DNA of 64,000 nt from Erwinia sorbitola (GCF_009738185.1 NZ_CP046509.1:3227501-3291500), one strand, 5' to 3'; counted from the first letter of the stretch, positions 51,610-61,044 are shown. Program-made: numbers and translations. The notes: generated from the sequence alone by a model not told the origin.

Positions 51610-52830
51610 ATGACCACTGGCGGCCAGGCTCAAATTGGAAATGTTGATCTAGTTAAACAACTTAATAGCGCAGCCGTCTACAGGCTGATTGATCAGCAAG
51701 GCCCTATCTCACGAATCCAGATTGCCGAGCACAGCCACCTTGCGCCCGCCAGTGTCACCAAAATCACGCGCCAGCTTATTGAGCGCGGTCTGATTAAAGA
51801 AGTTGACCAGCAGGCCTCCACCGGAGGCCGCCGCGCCATCTCCATCATCGCTGAAACCCGCGGCTTTAATACAATCGGCGTGCGGCTGGGCCGCAATGAT
51901 GCCACCGTCACCCTGTTTGACCTGAGCGGAAAATCGCTGGCAGAGGAGCACTACCCGCTGCCGGAGCGTACCCAGGAAACTCTCGAAAACGCACTGTTTA
52001 AGGCCATTGCTGATTTTAGCGAACTGCATCAACGCAAATTACGTGAGCTGATTGCCATCTCCGTGATCCTGCCGGGCCTGGTTGACCCAAGCAATGGCAT
52101 TATTCGCTATATGCCGCATATCAGCGTCAGCCACTGGCCGCTGGTCGCCAATCTGAAGCAGCGGTTTAACGTCACCAGTTTTGTCGGCCACGACATTCGT
52201 AGCCTGGCACTGGCAGAGCACTATTTTGGCGCATCACGCGACTGTGCTGACTCCATTCTGGTGCGTGTCCACCGTGGAACCGGGGCCGGGATTATCGCCA
52301 ACGGTCAGATTTTCCTCGGCAGCAACGGTAACGTAGGCGAGCTGGGGCATATTCAGGTCGATCCATTAGGGGAACGCTGCCACTGTGGAAATTTTGGCTG
52401 TCTGGAAACCATTGCTGCCAATAGTGCCATCGAGCACCGGGTGCGCCATCTGCTGACGCAGGGTTATCCCAGTACCCTGAGCCTGGACGATTGTCATATA
52501 CAATCCATCTGCCGCGCCGCCAATCGCGGCGATGCGCTGGCAGCAGAGGTTATCGAGCACGTTGGCCGTCACCTGGGAAAAGCGGTCGCCATTGCCATCA
52601 ATTTGTTCAATCCGCAAAAAATAGTCATTGCCGGTGAAATTACTGAAGCAGATAAAGTGCTGCTTCCTGCTATCGAAGGCTGCATCAATACTCAGGCACT
52701 GAAAGCATTCCGTAAAAATCTTCCCGTTGTTCGTTCGGAGATAGATCACCGATCGGCAATTGGTGCTTTTGCGCTGGCAAAACGTGCCATGCTCAACGGG
52801 ATCCTGCTTCAGCGCCTTTTGGAAGGTTAA
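51610..52830 (+). CDS. nagC: GlcNAc-6-P-responsive repressor NagC (ROK family)
   Basis: NagC has 406 residues: a winged helix (about 1-80, VYRLIDQQGPISRIQIAEHSHLAPASVTKITRQLIERG), then a ROK sugar-kinase-like domain with RVHRGTGAGIIANG and the zinc motif CHCGNFGCLETIA. It controls the nag genes and probably chiP-chb in this window. I used the ATG at 51610 by homology to E. coli (406 residues); the longer frame starts inside nagA. Confidence 0.97.
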   Translation: MTTGGQAQIGNVDLVKQLNSAAVYRLIDQQGPISRIQIAEHSHLAPASVTKITRQLIERGLIKEVDQQASTGGRRAISIIAETRGFNTIGVRLGRNDATVTLFDLSGKSLAEEHYPLPERTQETLENALFKAIADFSELHQRKLRELIAISVILPGLVDPSNGIIRYMPHISVSHWPLVANLKQRFNVTSFVGHDIRSLALAEHYFGASRDCADSILVRVHRGTGAGIIANGQIFLGSNGNVGELGHIQVDPLGERCHCGNFGCLETIAANSAIEHRVRHLLTQGYPSTLSLDDCHIQSICRAANRGDALAAEVIEHVGRHLGKAVAIAINLFNPQKIVIAGEITEADKVLLPAIEGCINTQALKAFRKNLPVVRSEIDHRSAIGAFALAKRAMLNGILLQRLLEG

Positions 52831-52834
52831 TTGA

Positions 52835-53605
52835 ATGATGGACTCTGAACGCATGACGATAAAAAACGTAATCTGCGATATTGACGGCGTGCTGATGCAC
52901 GACAATACAGCCATACCCGGCGCACGTGAGTTTTTACAACGTATCGTCGGTAACAACATGCCGCTGGTGGTACTGACAAATTACCCTTCTCAGACCGCGA
53001 TGGATCTGTCGAATCGGTTTGCTTCAGCCGGAATTGAACTGCCGGAAAGCGTGTTCTACACCTCAGCCATGGCAACGGCGGACTTTCTCAAGCGACAGGA
53101 AGGCAAAAAAGCCTATGTCGTTGGCGAGGGGGCGCTGATTCATGAGCTATATAAAGCCGGATTTACCATTACCGATATCAATCCTGACTTCGTTATCGTT
53201 GGTGAAACACGCTCATTTAACTGGGATATGATGCACAAGGCCGCTTTCTTTGTGGCAAACGGGGCGCGGTTTATCGCCACTAATCCGGACAGCCGTGGTC
53301 ATGGGTTCTCCCCTGCCTGTGGCGCACTGTGTGCCGGTATTGAAAAGATCTCTGGCCGTCAGCCCTTCTACGTTGGTAAACCCAGCCCGTGGATTATGCG
53401 TGCAGCGCTGAACAAAATTCAGGCGCACTCGGAAGAGACAGTGATTGTCGGTGACAACCTGCGCACCGATATTCTTGCGGGCTTCCAGGCAGGCCTGGAG
53501 ACTATCCTGGTTCTGTCCGGCGTTTCGACGCTGAGTGACGTCGACGCTATGCCATTCCGCCCTACGTGGATCTATCCTTCCGTTGCCGATATTGACATCA
53601 TTTAA
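52835..53605 (+). CDS. nagD: HAD-superfamily nucleotide phosphatase NagD
   Basis: NagD has 256 residues from the first ATG: the HAD motif I is NVICDIDGVLMHDN, motif II LTNYPSQT, motif III/IV GKPSPWIMRAAL and VGDNLRTDILAG. It dephosphorylates UMP, GMP and related nucleotides. GGAAGG lies 8 nt before the ATG at 52835, which adds MMDSER to the E. coli start (ATG at 52853, 250 residues). The ribosome site favours the longer form; homology favours the shorter. Confidence 0.93.
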   Translation: MMDSERMTIKNVICDIDGVLMHDNTAIPGAREFLQRIVGNNMPLVVLTNYPSQTAMDLSNRFASAGIELPESVFYTSAMATADFLKRQEGKKAYVVGEGALIHELYKAGFTITDINPDFVIVGETRSFNWDMMHKAAFFVANGARFIATNPDSRGHGFSPACGALCAGIEKISGRQPFYVGKPSPWIMRAALNKIQAHSEETVIVGDNLRTDILAGFQAGLETILVLSGVSTLSDVDAMPFRPTWIYPSVADIDII

Positions 53606-53620
53606 GTCTTTTTAAGTTCT

Positions 53621-53652
53621 GTTGCCCGTTTAGCCGGGCATCAGGCCTTTTA
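53621..53652 (+). terminator. Probable terminator after nagD
   Basis: TGCCCG and CGGGCA (about 53623-53640) form a 6-bp stem around TTTAGC, followed by TCAGGCCTTTTAT. A modest terminator about 20 nt after the nagD stop. Confidence 0.55.
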
Positions 53653-53881
53653 TCTGACCATTTTCTCTCCGCTTTTTGCCATTTTTTGTCGATCCAACAA
53701 TAAAAACCTCCCAAAACTGAATATTCGTTAAGAATTAACGGCGGTCAACACTCTATTTTTCACCTAATGCCTAAATTACTTGCATCACCTGTCGGGTTAG
53801 CGCATTTTCTTATACATGACGCGATAACTGTCGCTTTAAACCAATATCATCACCGTAAGGTAAGTCGTTAGGGAGCTGTAT

Positions 53882-55546
53882 ATGTGTTCTATTTTTGGTG
53901 TACTCGATCTGAAAACCGATCCTGCTGAACTGCGCAAGAAAGCCCTGGAGCTTTCACGTCTGATGCGTCACCGTGGCCCGGACTGGTCTGGTGTTTATGC
54001 CGATGACCATGCGATCCTCGCCCATGAGCGTCTGTCGATCGTTGACGTGAACAACGGCGCGCAGCCGCTATACAACGCAGCACATACCCACGTTCTTGCG
54101 GTAAACGGTGAAATTTACAACCATCAGGCACTGCGCGCTGAACTGAGCGACCGTTATGAGTTCCAGACGGACTCTGACTGTGAAGTTATCCTCGCGCTGT
54201 ATCAGGAAAAAGGCATCGACTTCCTTGATGACCTGCAAGGTATGTTTGCCTTTATCCTGTATGACTCGGTGAAAAACACCTATCTGATTGGCCGTGACCA
54301 CATCGGGATTATCCCGCTGTATATGGGCAACGACGAACATGGCAACCTGTATGTCGCTTCCGAAATGAAAGCGCTGGTGCCGGTATGCCGCACCATGAAA
54401 GAGTTCCCGCCGGGAAGCTACCTCTCCAGCACCGACGGCGAAATTTGCCGCTACTGGCAGCGCGACTGGTTTGACTATGAAGCAGTAGAAAACAACACTA
54501 CCGATGCTACTGCGCTGAAAAATGCGCTGGAAGAGTCGGTGAAAAGTCACCTGATGTCTGACGTGCCATACGGCGTGCTGCTCTCCGGAGGTCTCGACTC
54601 CTCTATTATTTCAGCCATCACCAAACGTTATGCCGCGAAGCGCGTTGAAGATCAGGATAAAAGCGAAGCCTGGTGGCCACAGCTCCACTCCTTTGCCGTT
54701 GGCCTGGAAGGTTCACCGGATCTGACCGCCGCAAAAGCAGTGGCAGAACATCTGGGTACCGTGCATCACGAAATCCATTTCACCGTGCAGGAAGGTCTGG
54801 ATGCTATCCGCGATGTGATTTACCACATTGAAACCTATGATGTGACCACCATCCGCGCCTCCACGCCGATGTACCTGATGTCGCGTAAGATCAAGGCAAT
54901 GGGCATTAAGATGGTGCTTTCGGGTGAAGGTGCTGATGAAGTGTTTGGCGGCTACCTCTACTTCCATAAAGCGCCGAATGCCCGCGAATTCCACGAAGAA
55001 AACGTGCGCAAGCTGCATGCCCTGCATATGTTTGACTGCGCCCGTGCTAACAAAGCCATGTCCGCATGGGGTGTTGAAGCTCGTGTACCGTTCCTGGATA
55101 AGAAATTCCTGGATGTGGCAATGCGCATTAACCCACAAGACAAAATGTGTGGCAGCAACGGTAAAATGGAAAAACACATTCTGCGCGAGTGTTTTGAGTC
55201 TTACCTGCCAGCAAGCGTAGCATGGCGCCAGAAAGAACAGTTCTCTGACGGCGTAGGCTACAGCTGGATTGATACGTTGAAAGAAGTGGCCGCAGAGCAG
55301 ATCAGCGACCAGCAGCTGCAAACAGCGCATTTCCGTTTCGCGTACAACACGCCGACCTCGAAAGAAGCGTATCTGTATCGTGAAATCTTTGAAGAACTGT
55401 TCCCTCTGCCAAGCGCGGCAGAATGCGTCCCTGGCGGCCCGTCAGTGGCCTGTTCGTCCGCTAAAGCAATAGAATGGGATGAAGCGTTCAAAAACATGGA
55501 CGATCCATCAGGTCGCGCTGTGGGCGTACACCAGTCCGCTTACTAA
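53882..55546 (+). CDS. asnB: Asparagine synthetase B (glutamine-hydrolysing)
   Basis: AsnB has 554 residues: an N-terminal glutaminase domain with catalytic Cys2 (MCSIFGVLDL), MRHRGPDWSGVY, HERLSIVD and NGEIYNH, and a C-terminal synthetase domain with the ATP pyrophosphatase loop LLSGGLDSSIIS and LSGEGADEVFGGY. It makes asparagine from aspartate, glutamine and ATP. 276 bp separate it from nagD. TTAGGGAGCT precedes the start. Confidence 0.98.
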   Translation: MCSIFGVLDLKTDPAELRKKALELSRLMRHRGPDWSGVYADDHAILAHERLSIVDVNNGAQPLYNAAHTHVLAVNGEIYNHQALRAELSDRYEFQTDSDCEVILALYQEKGIDFLDDLQGMFAFILYDSVKNTYLIGRDHIGIIPLYMGNDEHGNLYVASEMKALVPVCRTMKEFPPGSYLSSTDGEICRYWQRDWFDYEAVENNTTDATALKNALEESVKSHLMSDVPYGVLLSGGLDSSIISAITKRYAAKRVEDQDKSEAWWPQLHSFAVGLEGSPDLTAAKAVAEHLGTVHHEIHFTVQEGLDAIRDVIYHIETYDVTTIRASTPMYLMSRKIKAMGIKMVLSGEGADEVFGGYLYFHKAPNAREFHEENVRKLHALHMFDCARANKAMSAWGVEARVPFLDKKFLDVAMRINPQDKMCGSNGKMEKHILRECFESYLPASVAWRQKEQFSDGVGYSWIDTLKEVAAEQISDQQLQTAHFRFAYNTPTSKEAYLYREIFEELFPLPSAAECVPGGPSVACSSAKAIEWDEAFKNMDDPSGRAVGVHQSAY

Positions 55547-55570
55547 TACGTTCCGGATGGTTTATCTCTT

Positions 55571-55597
55571 ACGGGCCATTGTGGCCCGTTTTTATTT
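55571..55597 (+). terminator. Terminator after asnB
   Basis: ACGGGCC (55571-55577) and GGCCCGT (55583-55589) form a perfect 7-bp stem followed by TTTTATTT. Confidence 0.85.
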
Positions 55598-55699
55598 AAC
55601 CGTTGCGTCTGTTAGCATCAGAATTCGTTGATTTTATCGACATCCTGGTCACAAGGCAGCCAAACAACACGATTGTGACAAAAAACGGGAAAAAACTAG

Positions 55700-55728
55700 T
55701 TGACGCTTTTAGGCCAACTACGCATAAT
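55700..55728 (+). promoter_or_regulatory. Promoter of the tRNA operon
   Basis: TTGACG (55700-55705), 17 bp, then CATAAT (55723-55728), followed by the GC-rich discriminator GCGCCCCGC. This layout is typical of stringently controlled stable-RNA promoters. The first tRNA begins 39 nt further. Confidence 0.8.
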
Positions 55729-55767
55729 GCGCCCCGCAACGCCGCAGAAGGTTACGCGAAAAAAGAA

Positions 55768-55844
55768 GGCTACTTAGCTCAGCTGGTTAGAGCACAGCAC
55801 TCATAATGCTGGGGTCACAGGTTCGATTCCCGTAGTAGCCACCA
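55768..55844 (+). tRNA. tRNA-Met (CAT), elongator
   Basis: A 77-nt cloverleaf with encoded CCA; acceptor GGCTACT pairs with AGTAGCC; anticodon CAT at 55802-55804 within the loop of stem GCACT/AATGC; T-loop GGTTCGATTCC. The elongator Met type lacks the initiator C1-A72 mismatch. Position corresponds to E. coli metT. Confidence 0.97.
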
Positions 55845-55854
55845 TCTTTTTTGC

Positions 55855-55939
55855 GCGGGAGTGGCGAAATTGGTAGACGCACCAGATTTAGGTTCTGGCG
55901 CCGCAAGGTGTGCGAGTTCAAGTCTCGCCTCCCGCACCA
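55855..55939 (+). tRNA. tRNA-Leu (TAG)
   Basis: An 85-nt class II tRNA with acceptor GCGGGAG/CTCCCGC, long variable arm, anticodon TAG at 55889-55891 between CCAGA and TCTGG, encoded CCA. It corresponds to E. coli leuW. Confidence 0.97.
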
Positions 55940-55962
55940 TTTCCAACAGCGGTTTGCACGGA

Positions 55963-56037
55963 TGGGGTATCGCCAAGCGGTAAGGCACCGGTTTTTGATA
56001 CCGGCATTCCCTGGTTCGAATCCAGGTACCCCAGCCA
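55963..56037 (+). tRNA. tRNA-Gln (TTG)
   Basis: A 75-nt tRNA with acceptor TGGGGTA/TACCCCA (U1-A72 as usual for tRNA-Gln), anticodon TTG at 55995-55997, encoded CCA. E. coli has two of these in the cluster (glnU, glnW); here I see one. Confidence 0.97.
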
Positions 56038-56078
56038 TTTTTTTAGAAGTGTGTTAGTATAGTAAAGCAGTAAAATTA

Positions 56079-56155
56079 GGCTACTTAGCTCAGCTGGTTA
56101 GAGCACAGCACTCATAATGCTGGGGTCACAGGTTCGATTCCCGTAGTAGCCACCA
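56079..56155 (+). tRNA. tRNA-Met (CAT), second identical copy
   Basis: Its 77 nt are identical to 55768-55844, with anticodon CAT at 56113-56115. It corresponds to E. coli metU. The two copies are 311 bp apart. Confidence 0.97.
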
Positions 56156-56162
56156 ATTTTAT

Positions 56163-56237
56163 TGGGGTGTCGCCAAGTGGTAAGGCTCTGGTTTCTGATA
56201 CCAGCATTCCGGGGTTCGAATCCCTGCACCCCAGCCA
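56163..56237 (+). tRNA. tRNA-Gln (CTG)
   Basis: A 75-nt tRNA with acceptor TGGGGTG/CACCCCA (one-base change from the TTG isoacceptor), anticodon CTG at 56195-56197, encoded CCA. It corresponds to E. coli glnV. Confidence 0.97.
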
Positions 56238-56303
56238 TATTTAGACGGCTGGTAGTACGAGTCGCAAAGAAAAAGACGCCTGGTTCGCCAGTCGCATAAA
56301 AAT

Positions 56304-56378
56304 TGGGGTGTCGCCAAGTGGTAAGGCTCTGGTTTCTGATACCAGCATTCCGGGGTTCGAATCCCTGCACCCCAGCCA
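56304..56378 (+). tRNA. tRNA-Gln (CTG), second identical copy
   Basis: Its 75 nt are identical to 56163-56237; anticodon CTG at 56336-56338. It corresponds to E. coli glnX. The 66-nt spacer in front contains a CTGG-TTCG-CCAG tetraloop hairpin (about 56280-56291). Confidence 0.97.
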
Positions 56379-56384
56379 CAAAGT

Positions 56385-56412
56385 AAAAAAGCCCGCGCAA
56401 GCGGGCTTTTTT
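56385..56412 (+). terminator. Terminator of the tRNA operon
   Basis: GCCCGC (56391-56396) and GCGGGC (56401-56406) around GCAA, with AAAAAA to the left and TTTTTT to the right. It terminates both strands in principle. Confidence 0.92.
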
Positions 56413-56528
56413 ACGTCTGTCGTTTGGTCACTGCTCAAAAAACTTAATGGCTGTTTAAAAACCACAATAAGTGCGTGAGTTGTGAGCTTTGCCCGTCACG
56501 CGCCATTCCTGCCGCGTGACGAGATCGA

Positions 56529-57707
56529 TTACAGCCCTAACGCGTAACGCAGCGCCTGCCGTTTCAACGCCCCGGAACGCTGCGCCACAATCAGCCCCAG
56601 ATTACGCAGCACTTTTAACGGTGCCGCCTGATTGCTGAAGGTGAAATAGAACAGATCCATGCCGGTTTGCATCAGCAGATTATCTTTCAGACGTTTACGC
56701 TGATAGCGCTGTAATACCGCTTCTGATGCCCAGTCTTCCGCACGCAAACGCGACTCACTTAACACGCTGATTAATGCATCAACATCGCGGTAGCCAAGAT
56801 TAACGCCCTGCCCTGCCAGCGGATTAATGGTGTGGGCCGCATCGCCGACCAGCGCCAGACCGGACTGCACATAGCGCGTGGCGTGGCGACGAACCAGCGG
56901 GAATGATCCGGCAGCAACCGGCGTAACGCGGCCGAGGCGCGCCGGAAAATGCGCCTGAATCTCCTTCTGGAGCTGAGGCATCGTCATCCCTTGCAGCTGG
57001 CGAATCCGCGCCGGGCTGTCATACCACACCAGCGAAGCCCAGCGGTCGAACAGCGGCAGGAAAGCTCGCGGCCCCTCCGGCGTAAACTGCTGCCAGGTAG
57101 TGTCGCCGGCATCCTGTTCACAGCGCACGCTGATCAACATACAGGACTGCGCATAGTTCCAGCCGTGAATACCGATACCCGCTAACTGACGTACCTGCGA
57201 ATTAGCGCCATCGGCCCCCACCACCAGCCGGGCGGTCAACGTCTCGTCATTGTCCAGCAGGAGCTGCCAGCCGTCGTTAACCTGCTTTAAATCACGCAGA
57301 CGGGCCGGACAAAGCAGCTCAACCGGCTGCTGCTGCAAACGCTGCCACAGCGCACGCTGCAACACGCTGTTTTCCACCATATAGCCCAGCTCAGGTAAAC
57401 CGAGCGACTCCGCATCAAATGCAACATGCGCAGTTTGCCACTCCCAGGTCTCCAGTTTGCGGTAAGGGGCACAGCGCATATCCAGCACCGCAGGCCACAC
57501 TTCCAGCTGCTTCAGCAGCGCCACGGAAGCGGCGCCAATGGCCGAAATCCGCACATCAGGATGGCCTGATGCGTCAAATGCCGCCGGCGCTTCCTGTTCC
57601 AGCACGGCCACCTGAAAACCCTGCTGCGTCAGCCCACTCGCCAGCGCGGCACCTACCATGCCGCCACCAACGATGGCCACATCCACTTTATGCTTTATTT
57701 CCGTCAT
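56529..57707 (-). CDS. ubiF: 3-demethoxyubiquinol 3-hydroxylase UbiF
   Basis: UbiF has 392 residues: FAD-binding VDVAIVGGGMVGAALASGL at the start, RLVVGADGANSQVRQLAGI in the middle and LALVGDAAHTINPLAGQGVNLGYRDVDAL in the conserved GD motif of flavoprotein monooxygenases. It performs a hydroxylation in ubiquinone synthesis. UbiF rather than UbiH or UbiI by similarity and position. The ATG at 57705-57707 follows GAAGG; an earlier in-frame ATG at 57746 is less likely. Confidence 0.95.
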   Translation of the reverse strand: MTEIKHKVDVAIVGGGMVGAALASGLTQQGFQVAVLEQEAPAAFDASGHPDVRISAIGAASVALLKQLEVWPAVLDMRCAPYRKLETWEWQTAHVAFDAESLGLPELGYMVENSVLQRALWQRLQQQPVELLCPARLRDLKQVNDGWQLLLDNDETLTARLVVGADGANSQVRQLAGIGIHGWNYAQSCMLISVRCEQDAGDTTWQQFTPEGPRAFLPLFDRWASLVWYDSPARIRQLQGMTMPQLQKEIQAHFPARLGRVTPVAAGSFPLVRRHATRYVQSGLALVGDAAHTINPLAGQGVNLGYRDVDALISVLSESRLRAEDWASEAVLQRYQRKRLKDNLLMQTGMDLFYFTFSNQAAPLKVLRNLGLIVAQRSGALKRQALRYALGL

Positions 57708-57892
57708 TTTTTTTCCTTCTCCGGCCGTATCACGCGTGCTGTGCAACTACACCTCACCGGCAGAATTCTGTTATCCTGATCGTCCGTAAGTGTACCGGAT
57801 TTTTCTGCGACATACAGAACACCGGCCTCACTGGCAGCGAAGCACAACAATACGCGCCCCGCACTTCTTTCTGCATGACAAATGGCAAGTCG

Positions 57893-59317
57893 ATGACAAA
57901 AAAACTACATATCAAAACCTGGGGCTGTCAGATGAATGAGTACGACTCATCCAAAATGGCAGACCTGTTAAACAGCACCCATGGTTACACCCTGACCGAT
58001 ACGGCGGAAGATGCCGATGTCCTGCTGCTTAATACCTGTTCAATTCGTGAAAAGGCCCAGGAAAAAGTTTTCGCTCTGCTTGGCCGCTGGAGAAAACTGA
58101 AGGAGTCAAACCCAGACGTCATCATCGGTGTTGGCGGCTGCGTGGCCTCTCAGGAAGGCGACCAGCTGCGCCAGCGCGCCAGCTGTGTGGATATCGTCTT
58201 TGGCCCGCAAACCCTGCACCGTCTGCCAGAAATGATCAACACCGTGCGCGGCACGAAAAGTCCGGTGGTGGATGTCAGCTTCCCGGAAATTGAAAAATTT
58301 GACCGGATGCCTGAGCCACGCGCGGAAGGGCCAACCGCATTTGTCTCGATTATGGAAGGCTGCAACAAGTATTGTACCTTCTGTGTGGTTCCCTACACGC
58401 GCGGAGAAGAAGTCAGCCGCCCTTCAGACGATATCCTGTTCGAAATCGCCCAGCTGGCCGCCCAGGGTGTACGTGAAGTGAATCTGCTTGGGCAGAATGT
58501 TAACGCCTATCGCGGTGCAACCTTTGACGGCGGTATCTGTTCGTTCGCCGAGCTGCTGCGCCTGGTCGCGGCGATTGACGGCATCGACCGTATCCGCTTC
58601 ACCACCAGCCACCCGATCGAATTCACCGACGATATCATTGATGTCTACCGCGATACGCCAGAGCTGGTGAGTTTCCTGCACCTGCCTGTACAGAGCGGCG
58701 CTGACCGTATTTTGACGCTAATGAAGCGTGCGCATACGGCGCTGGAGTATAAAGCGATCATTCGTAAACTGGTTGCTGCCCGTCCGGATATCCAGATGAG
58801 TTCAGACTTTATTATCGGCTTCCCTGGCGAAACCCAGGCAGACTTTGAGCAGACCATGAAGCTGGTAGGCGAAATCAATTTTGATACCAGCTACAGCTTT
58901 ATCTATTCAGCGCGGCCGGGCACCCCGGCGGCCGACCTGCCGGATGACGTCTCCGAAGAGGAGAAAAAACAGCGCCTGTATATCCTGCAGGATCGCCTCC
59001 ACCAGCAGGCCATGGCCTGGAGCCGCCGTAAGCTCGGCACCGTACAGCGTATTCTGGTCGAGGGCACCTCACGTAAAAATGTGATGGAGTTATCGGGCCG
59101 AACTGCCTGTAATCGCGTGGTGAACTTTGAAGGCACCCCTGAGCACATTGGAAAGTTCGTCGATGTGGAAATTGTCGACGTCTACGCTAACTCTCTGCGC
59201 GGTATTTTCGTGCGTGGTGAAGAGCAGATGGATCTGCGCACTCTCGAAACCCCCGCCTCCGTCATTGCGCGTACGCGCAAAGAGAACGAGCTGGGCGTCG
59301 GCACCTTCCAGCCCTGA
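57893..59317 (+). CDS. miaB: tRNA-2-methylthio-N6-dimethylallyladenosine synthase
   Basis: MiaB has 474 residues, the E. coli length. The N-terminal UPF0004 domain has Cys ligands at C12 (KTWGCQMNEYD), NTCSIRE and GVGGCVA. The radical-SAM motif is CNKYCTFC, and a TRAM domain ends the protein. It adds the methylthio group to A37 of tRNAs reading UNN codons. The start is at 57893; the long upstream frame (from 57419) overlaps ubiF on the other strand and is not coding. Confidence 0.97.
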   Translation: MTKKLHIKTWGCQMNEYDSSKMADLLNSTHGYTLTDTAEDADVLLLNTCSIREKAQEKVFALLGRWRKLKESNPDVIIGVGGCVASQEGDQLRQRASCVDIVFGPQTLHRLPEMINTVRGTKSPVVDVSFPEIEKFDRMPEPRAEGPTAFVSIMEGCNKYCTFCVVPYTRGEEVSRPSDDILFEIAQLAAQGVREVNLLGQNVNAYRGATFDGGICSFAELLRLVAAIDGIDRIRFTTSHPIEFTDDIIDVYRDTPELVSFLHLPVQSGADRILTLMKRAHTALEYKAIIRKLVAARPDIQMSSDFIIGFPGETQADFEQTMKLVGEINFDTSYSFIYSARPGTPAADLPDDVSEEEKKQRLYILQDRLHQQAMAWSRRKLGTVQRILVEGTSRKNVMELSGRTACNRVVNFEGTPEHIGKFVDVEIVDVYANSLRGIFVRGEEQMDLRTLETPASVIARTRKENELGVGTFQP

Positions 59318-59515
59318 TCCCCCGATAATTGCGGCGTGCCTTCCGGGTTCGCCGCACGATTTCATTGCGCTACACTTGCTTTCTGACTGACGCGCCCAAA
59401 TATCCACCCAGACGCTTGCAGCTTTTCGTGCTGCCATAAATAATTCGTTTACCGCGCTCAAGCCCGGACTGTCATCCATTTATCAACCTGGCCCTGTGTG
59501 ACCCAAAGGATTAGT

Positions 59516-60580
59516 TTGAATATTGAAACACGTGAAGTAACGCTGGAACCCATCGATAACGCCCGGCTGTTGAGCCTGTGCGGCCCGTTTGATGACAACA
59601 TCAAACTGCTGGAACGCCGACTGGGTATTGAGATCAACCGCCGTGAAAATGCCTTTAAGATGGTTGGACGCGCACTGAGCGTTCATGCCGCCGTGGATAT
59701 TCTGCGTCATCTTTATGTGGATACTGCGCCCGTGCGCGGCCATATCCCGGATATCGATCCGGAACAGATTCATCTGGCAATTAAAGAGAGCGGCGTGCTT
59801 GAACAGACTGCCGACAGCGTGCCCGAGTTTGGCAAAGCGATTCATATCAAAACCAAACGTGGTGTGATTAAGCCGCGTACGCCGAATCAGGCACAGTATA
59901 TCGCCAATATCTTCGACCATGATGTTACCTTTGGTATCGGCCCTGCGGGGACAGGTAAAACTTATCTGGCGGTCGCTGCCGCAGTGGATGCTCTTGAACG
60001 CCAGGAGATCCGCCGCATTATGCTGACACGCCCTGCGGTTGAGGCCGGTGAAAAACTCGGCTTCCTGCCTGGCGACCTGAGCCAGAAAGTTGATCCGTAC
60101 CTGCGTCCGCTGTATGACGCCCTGTTCGAGATGCTTGGTTTCGAACGCGTCGAAAAGCTGATTGAACGTAATGTGATTGAAGTTGCGCCGCTGGCCTATA
60201 TGCGTGGCCGTACGCTGAACGATGCGTTTATCATTCTGGATGAGAGCCAGAACACCACCATCGAACAGATGAAGATGTTCCTGACCCGTATTGGATTTAA
60301 CTCAAAAGCGGTGATCACCGGTGACGTGACGCAGATTGACCTGCCGCGTAACCTGAAATCCGGCCTGCGCCATGCTATTGAGGTGCTGTCTGATGTGGAT
60401 GAACTGAGCTTTAACTTCTTCCACAGCGAAGACGTGGTGCGCCATCCTGTGGTTGCGCGCATCGTTGTTGCATATGAAGCCTGGGAAGCTGCCGATCAAA
60501 AACGGCGCGATACTCAGGCCGAAGAACGTAAACGTGAAGCCCTCGCTGCCCAGCAGCAGGCCTCACAGGAGAACAAATGA
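59516..60580 (+). CDS. ybeZ: PhoH-like ATPase YbeZ
   Basis: YbeZ has 354 residues: Walker A GIGPAGTGKTYLAVA, Walker B NDAFIILDESQNTT, and a charged Arg/Gln/Ala tail. It partners with YbeY in ribosome and rRNA quality control. I chose TTG at 59516-59518 because AAAGGA lies 5 nt upstream and the protein starts NIETREVTLEP like E. coli. A GTG at 59498 (360 residues) has no ribosome site. Confidence 0.93.
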   Translation: MNIETREVTLEPIDNARLLSLCGPFDDNIKLLERRLGIEINRRENAFKMVGRALSVHAAVDILRHLYVDTAPVRGHIPDIDPEQIHLAIKESGVLEQTADSVPEFGKAIHIKTKRGVIKPRTPNQAQYIANIFDHDVTFGIGPAGTGKTYLAVAAAVDALERQEIRRIMLTRPAVEAGEKLGFLPGDLSQKVDPYLRPLYDALFEMLGFERVEKLIERNVIEVAPLAYMRGRTLNDAFIILDESQNTTIEQMKMFLTRIGFNSKAVITGDVTQIDLPRNLKSGLRHAIEVLSDVDELSFNFFHSEDVVRHPVVARIVVAYEAWEAADQKRRDTQAEERKREALAAQQQASQENK

Positions 60581-61044
60581 GTAATGTGATTCTGGATCTG
60601 CAACTCGCCTGCGAGAGCGAACAGGGACTGCCGGCTGAAGCCGATTTTCAACGCTGGCTGGAGGCGGTGCTTCCGCAGTTTCAGCCAGAGAGTGAAGTCA
60701 CCATCCGGGTTGTTGATGAAGCAGAAAGCCATGAGCTCAATCACACCTATCGTGGTAAAGATAAACCGACCAACGTGCTGTCGTTTCCGTTCGAGGCCCC
60801 TCCGGGCATTGAGCTGGCGCTGCTGGGCGATTTAGTTATCTGCCGGCAGGTTGTGGAACAGGAAGCCGCAGAGCAGGAAAAAGCGCCTGAGGCCCACTGG
60901 GCGCACATGGTGATCCACGGCAGCCTGCACCTGTTGGGTTATGATCATATCGAAGACGACGAAGCCGAAGAGATGGAATCGCTGGAGACCGAGATAATGC
61001 TTGCTCTTGGCTATCCCGATCCGTACATTTCGGAGAAAGAATAA
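60577..61044 (+). CDS. ybeY: Endoribonuclease YbeY (16S rRNA maturation)
   Basis: YbeY has 155 residues: the metal-binding motif HGSLHLLGYDH, conserved NHTYRGKDKPTNVLSFPF near the middle, and an acidic C-terminal tail. Needed for 16S rRNA 3'-end processing and 70S quality control. It overlaps ybeZ by ATGA (60577-60580). Confidence 0.97.
   Translation: MSNVILDLQLACESEQGLPAEADFQRWLEAVLPQFQPESEVTIRVVDEAESHELNHTYRGKDKPTNVLSFPFEAPPGIELALLGDLVICRQVVEQEAAEQEKAPEAHWAHMVIHGSLHLLGYDHIEDDEAEEMESLETEIMLALGYPDPYISEKE

Noticed and set aside
56238..56303. A seventh tRNA or a tRNA remnant in the spacer between the two Gln(CTG) genes.
   Set aside because: The CTGG-TTCG-CCAG hairpin is too short and no acceptor, D or T arm can be built around it.
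57419..57892. A 158-codon N-terminal extension of miaB.
   Set aside because: It overlaps ubiF on the opposite strand, is not conserved, and MiaB from 57893 has exactly the family length.
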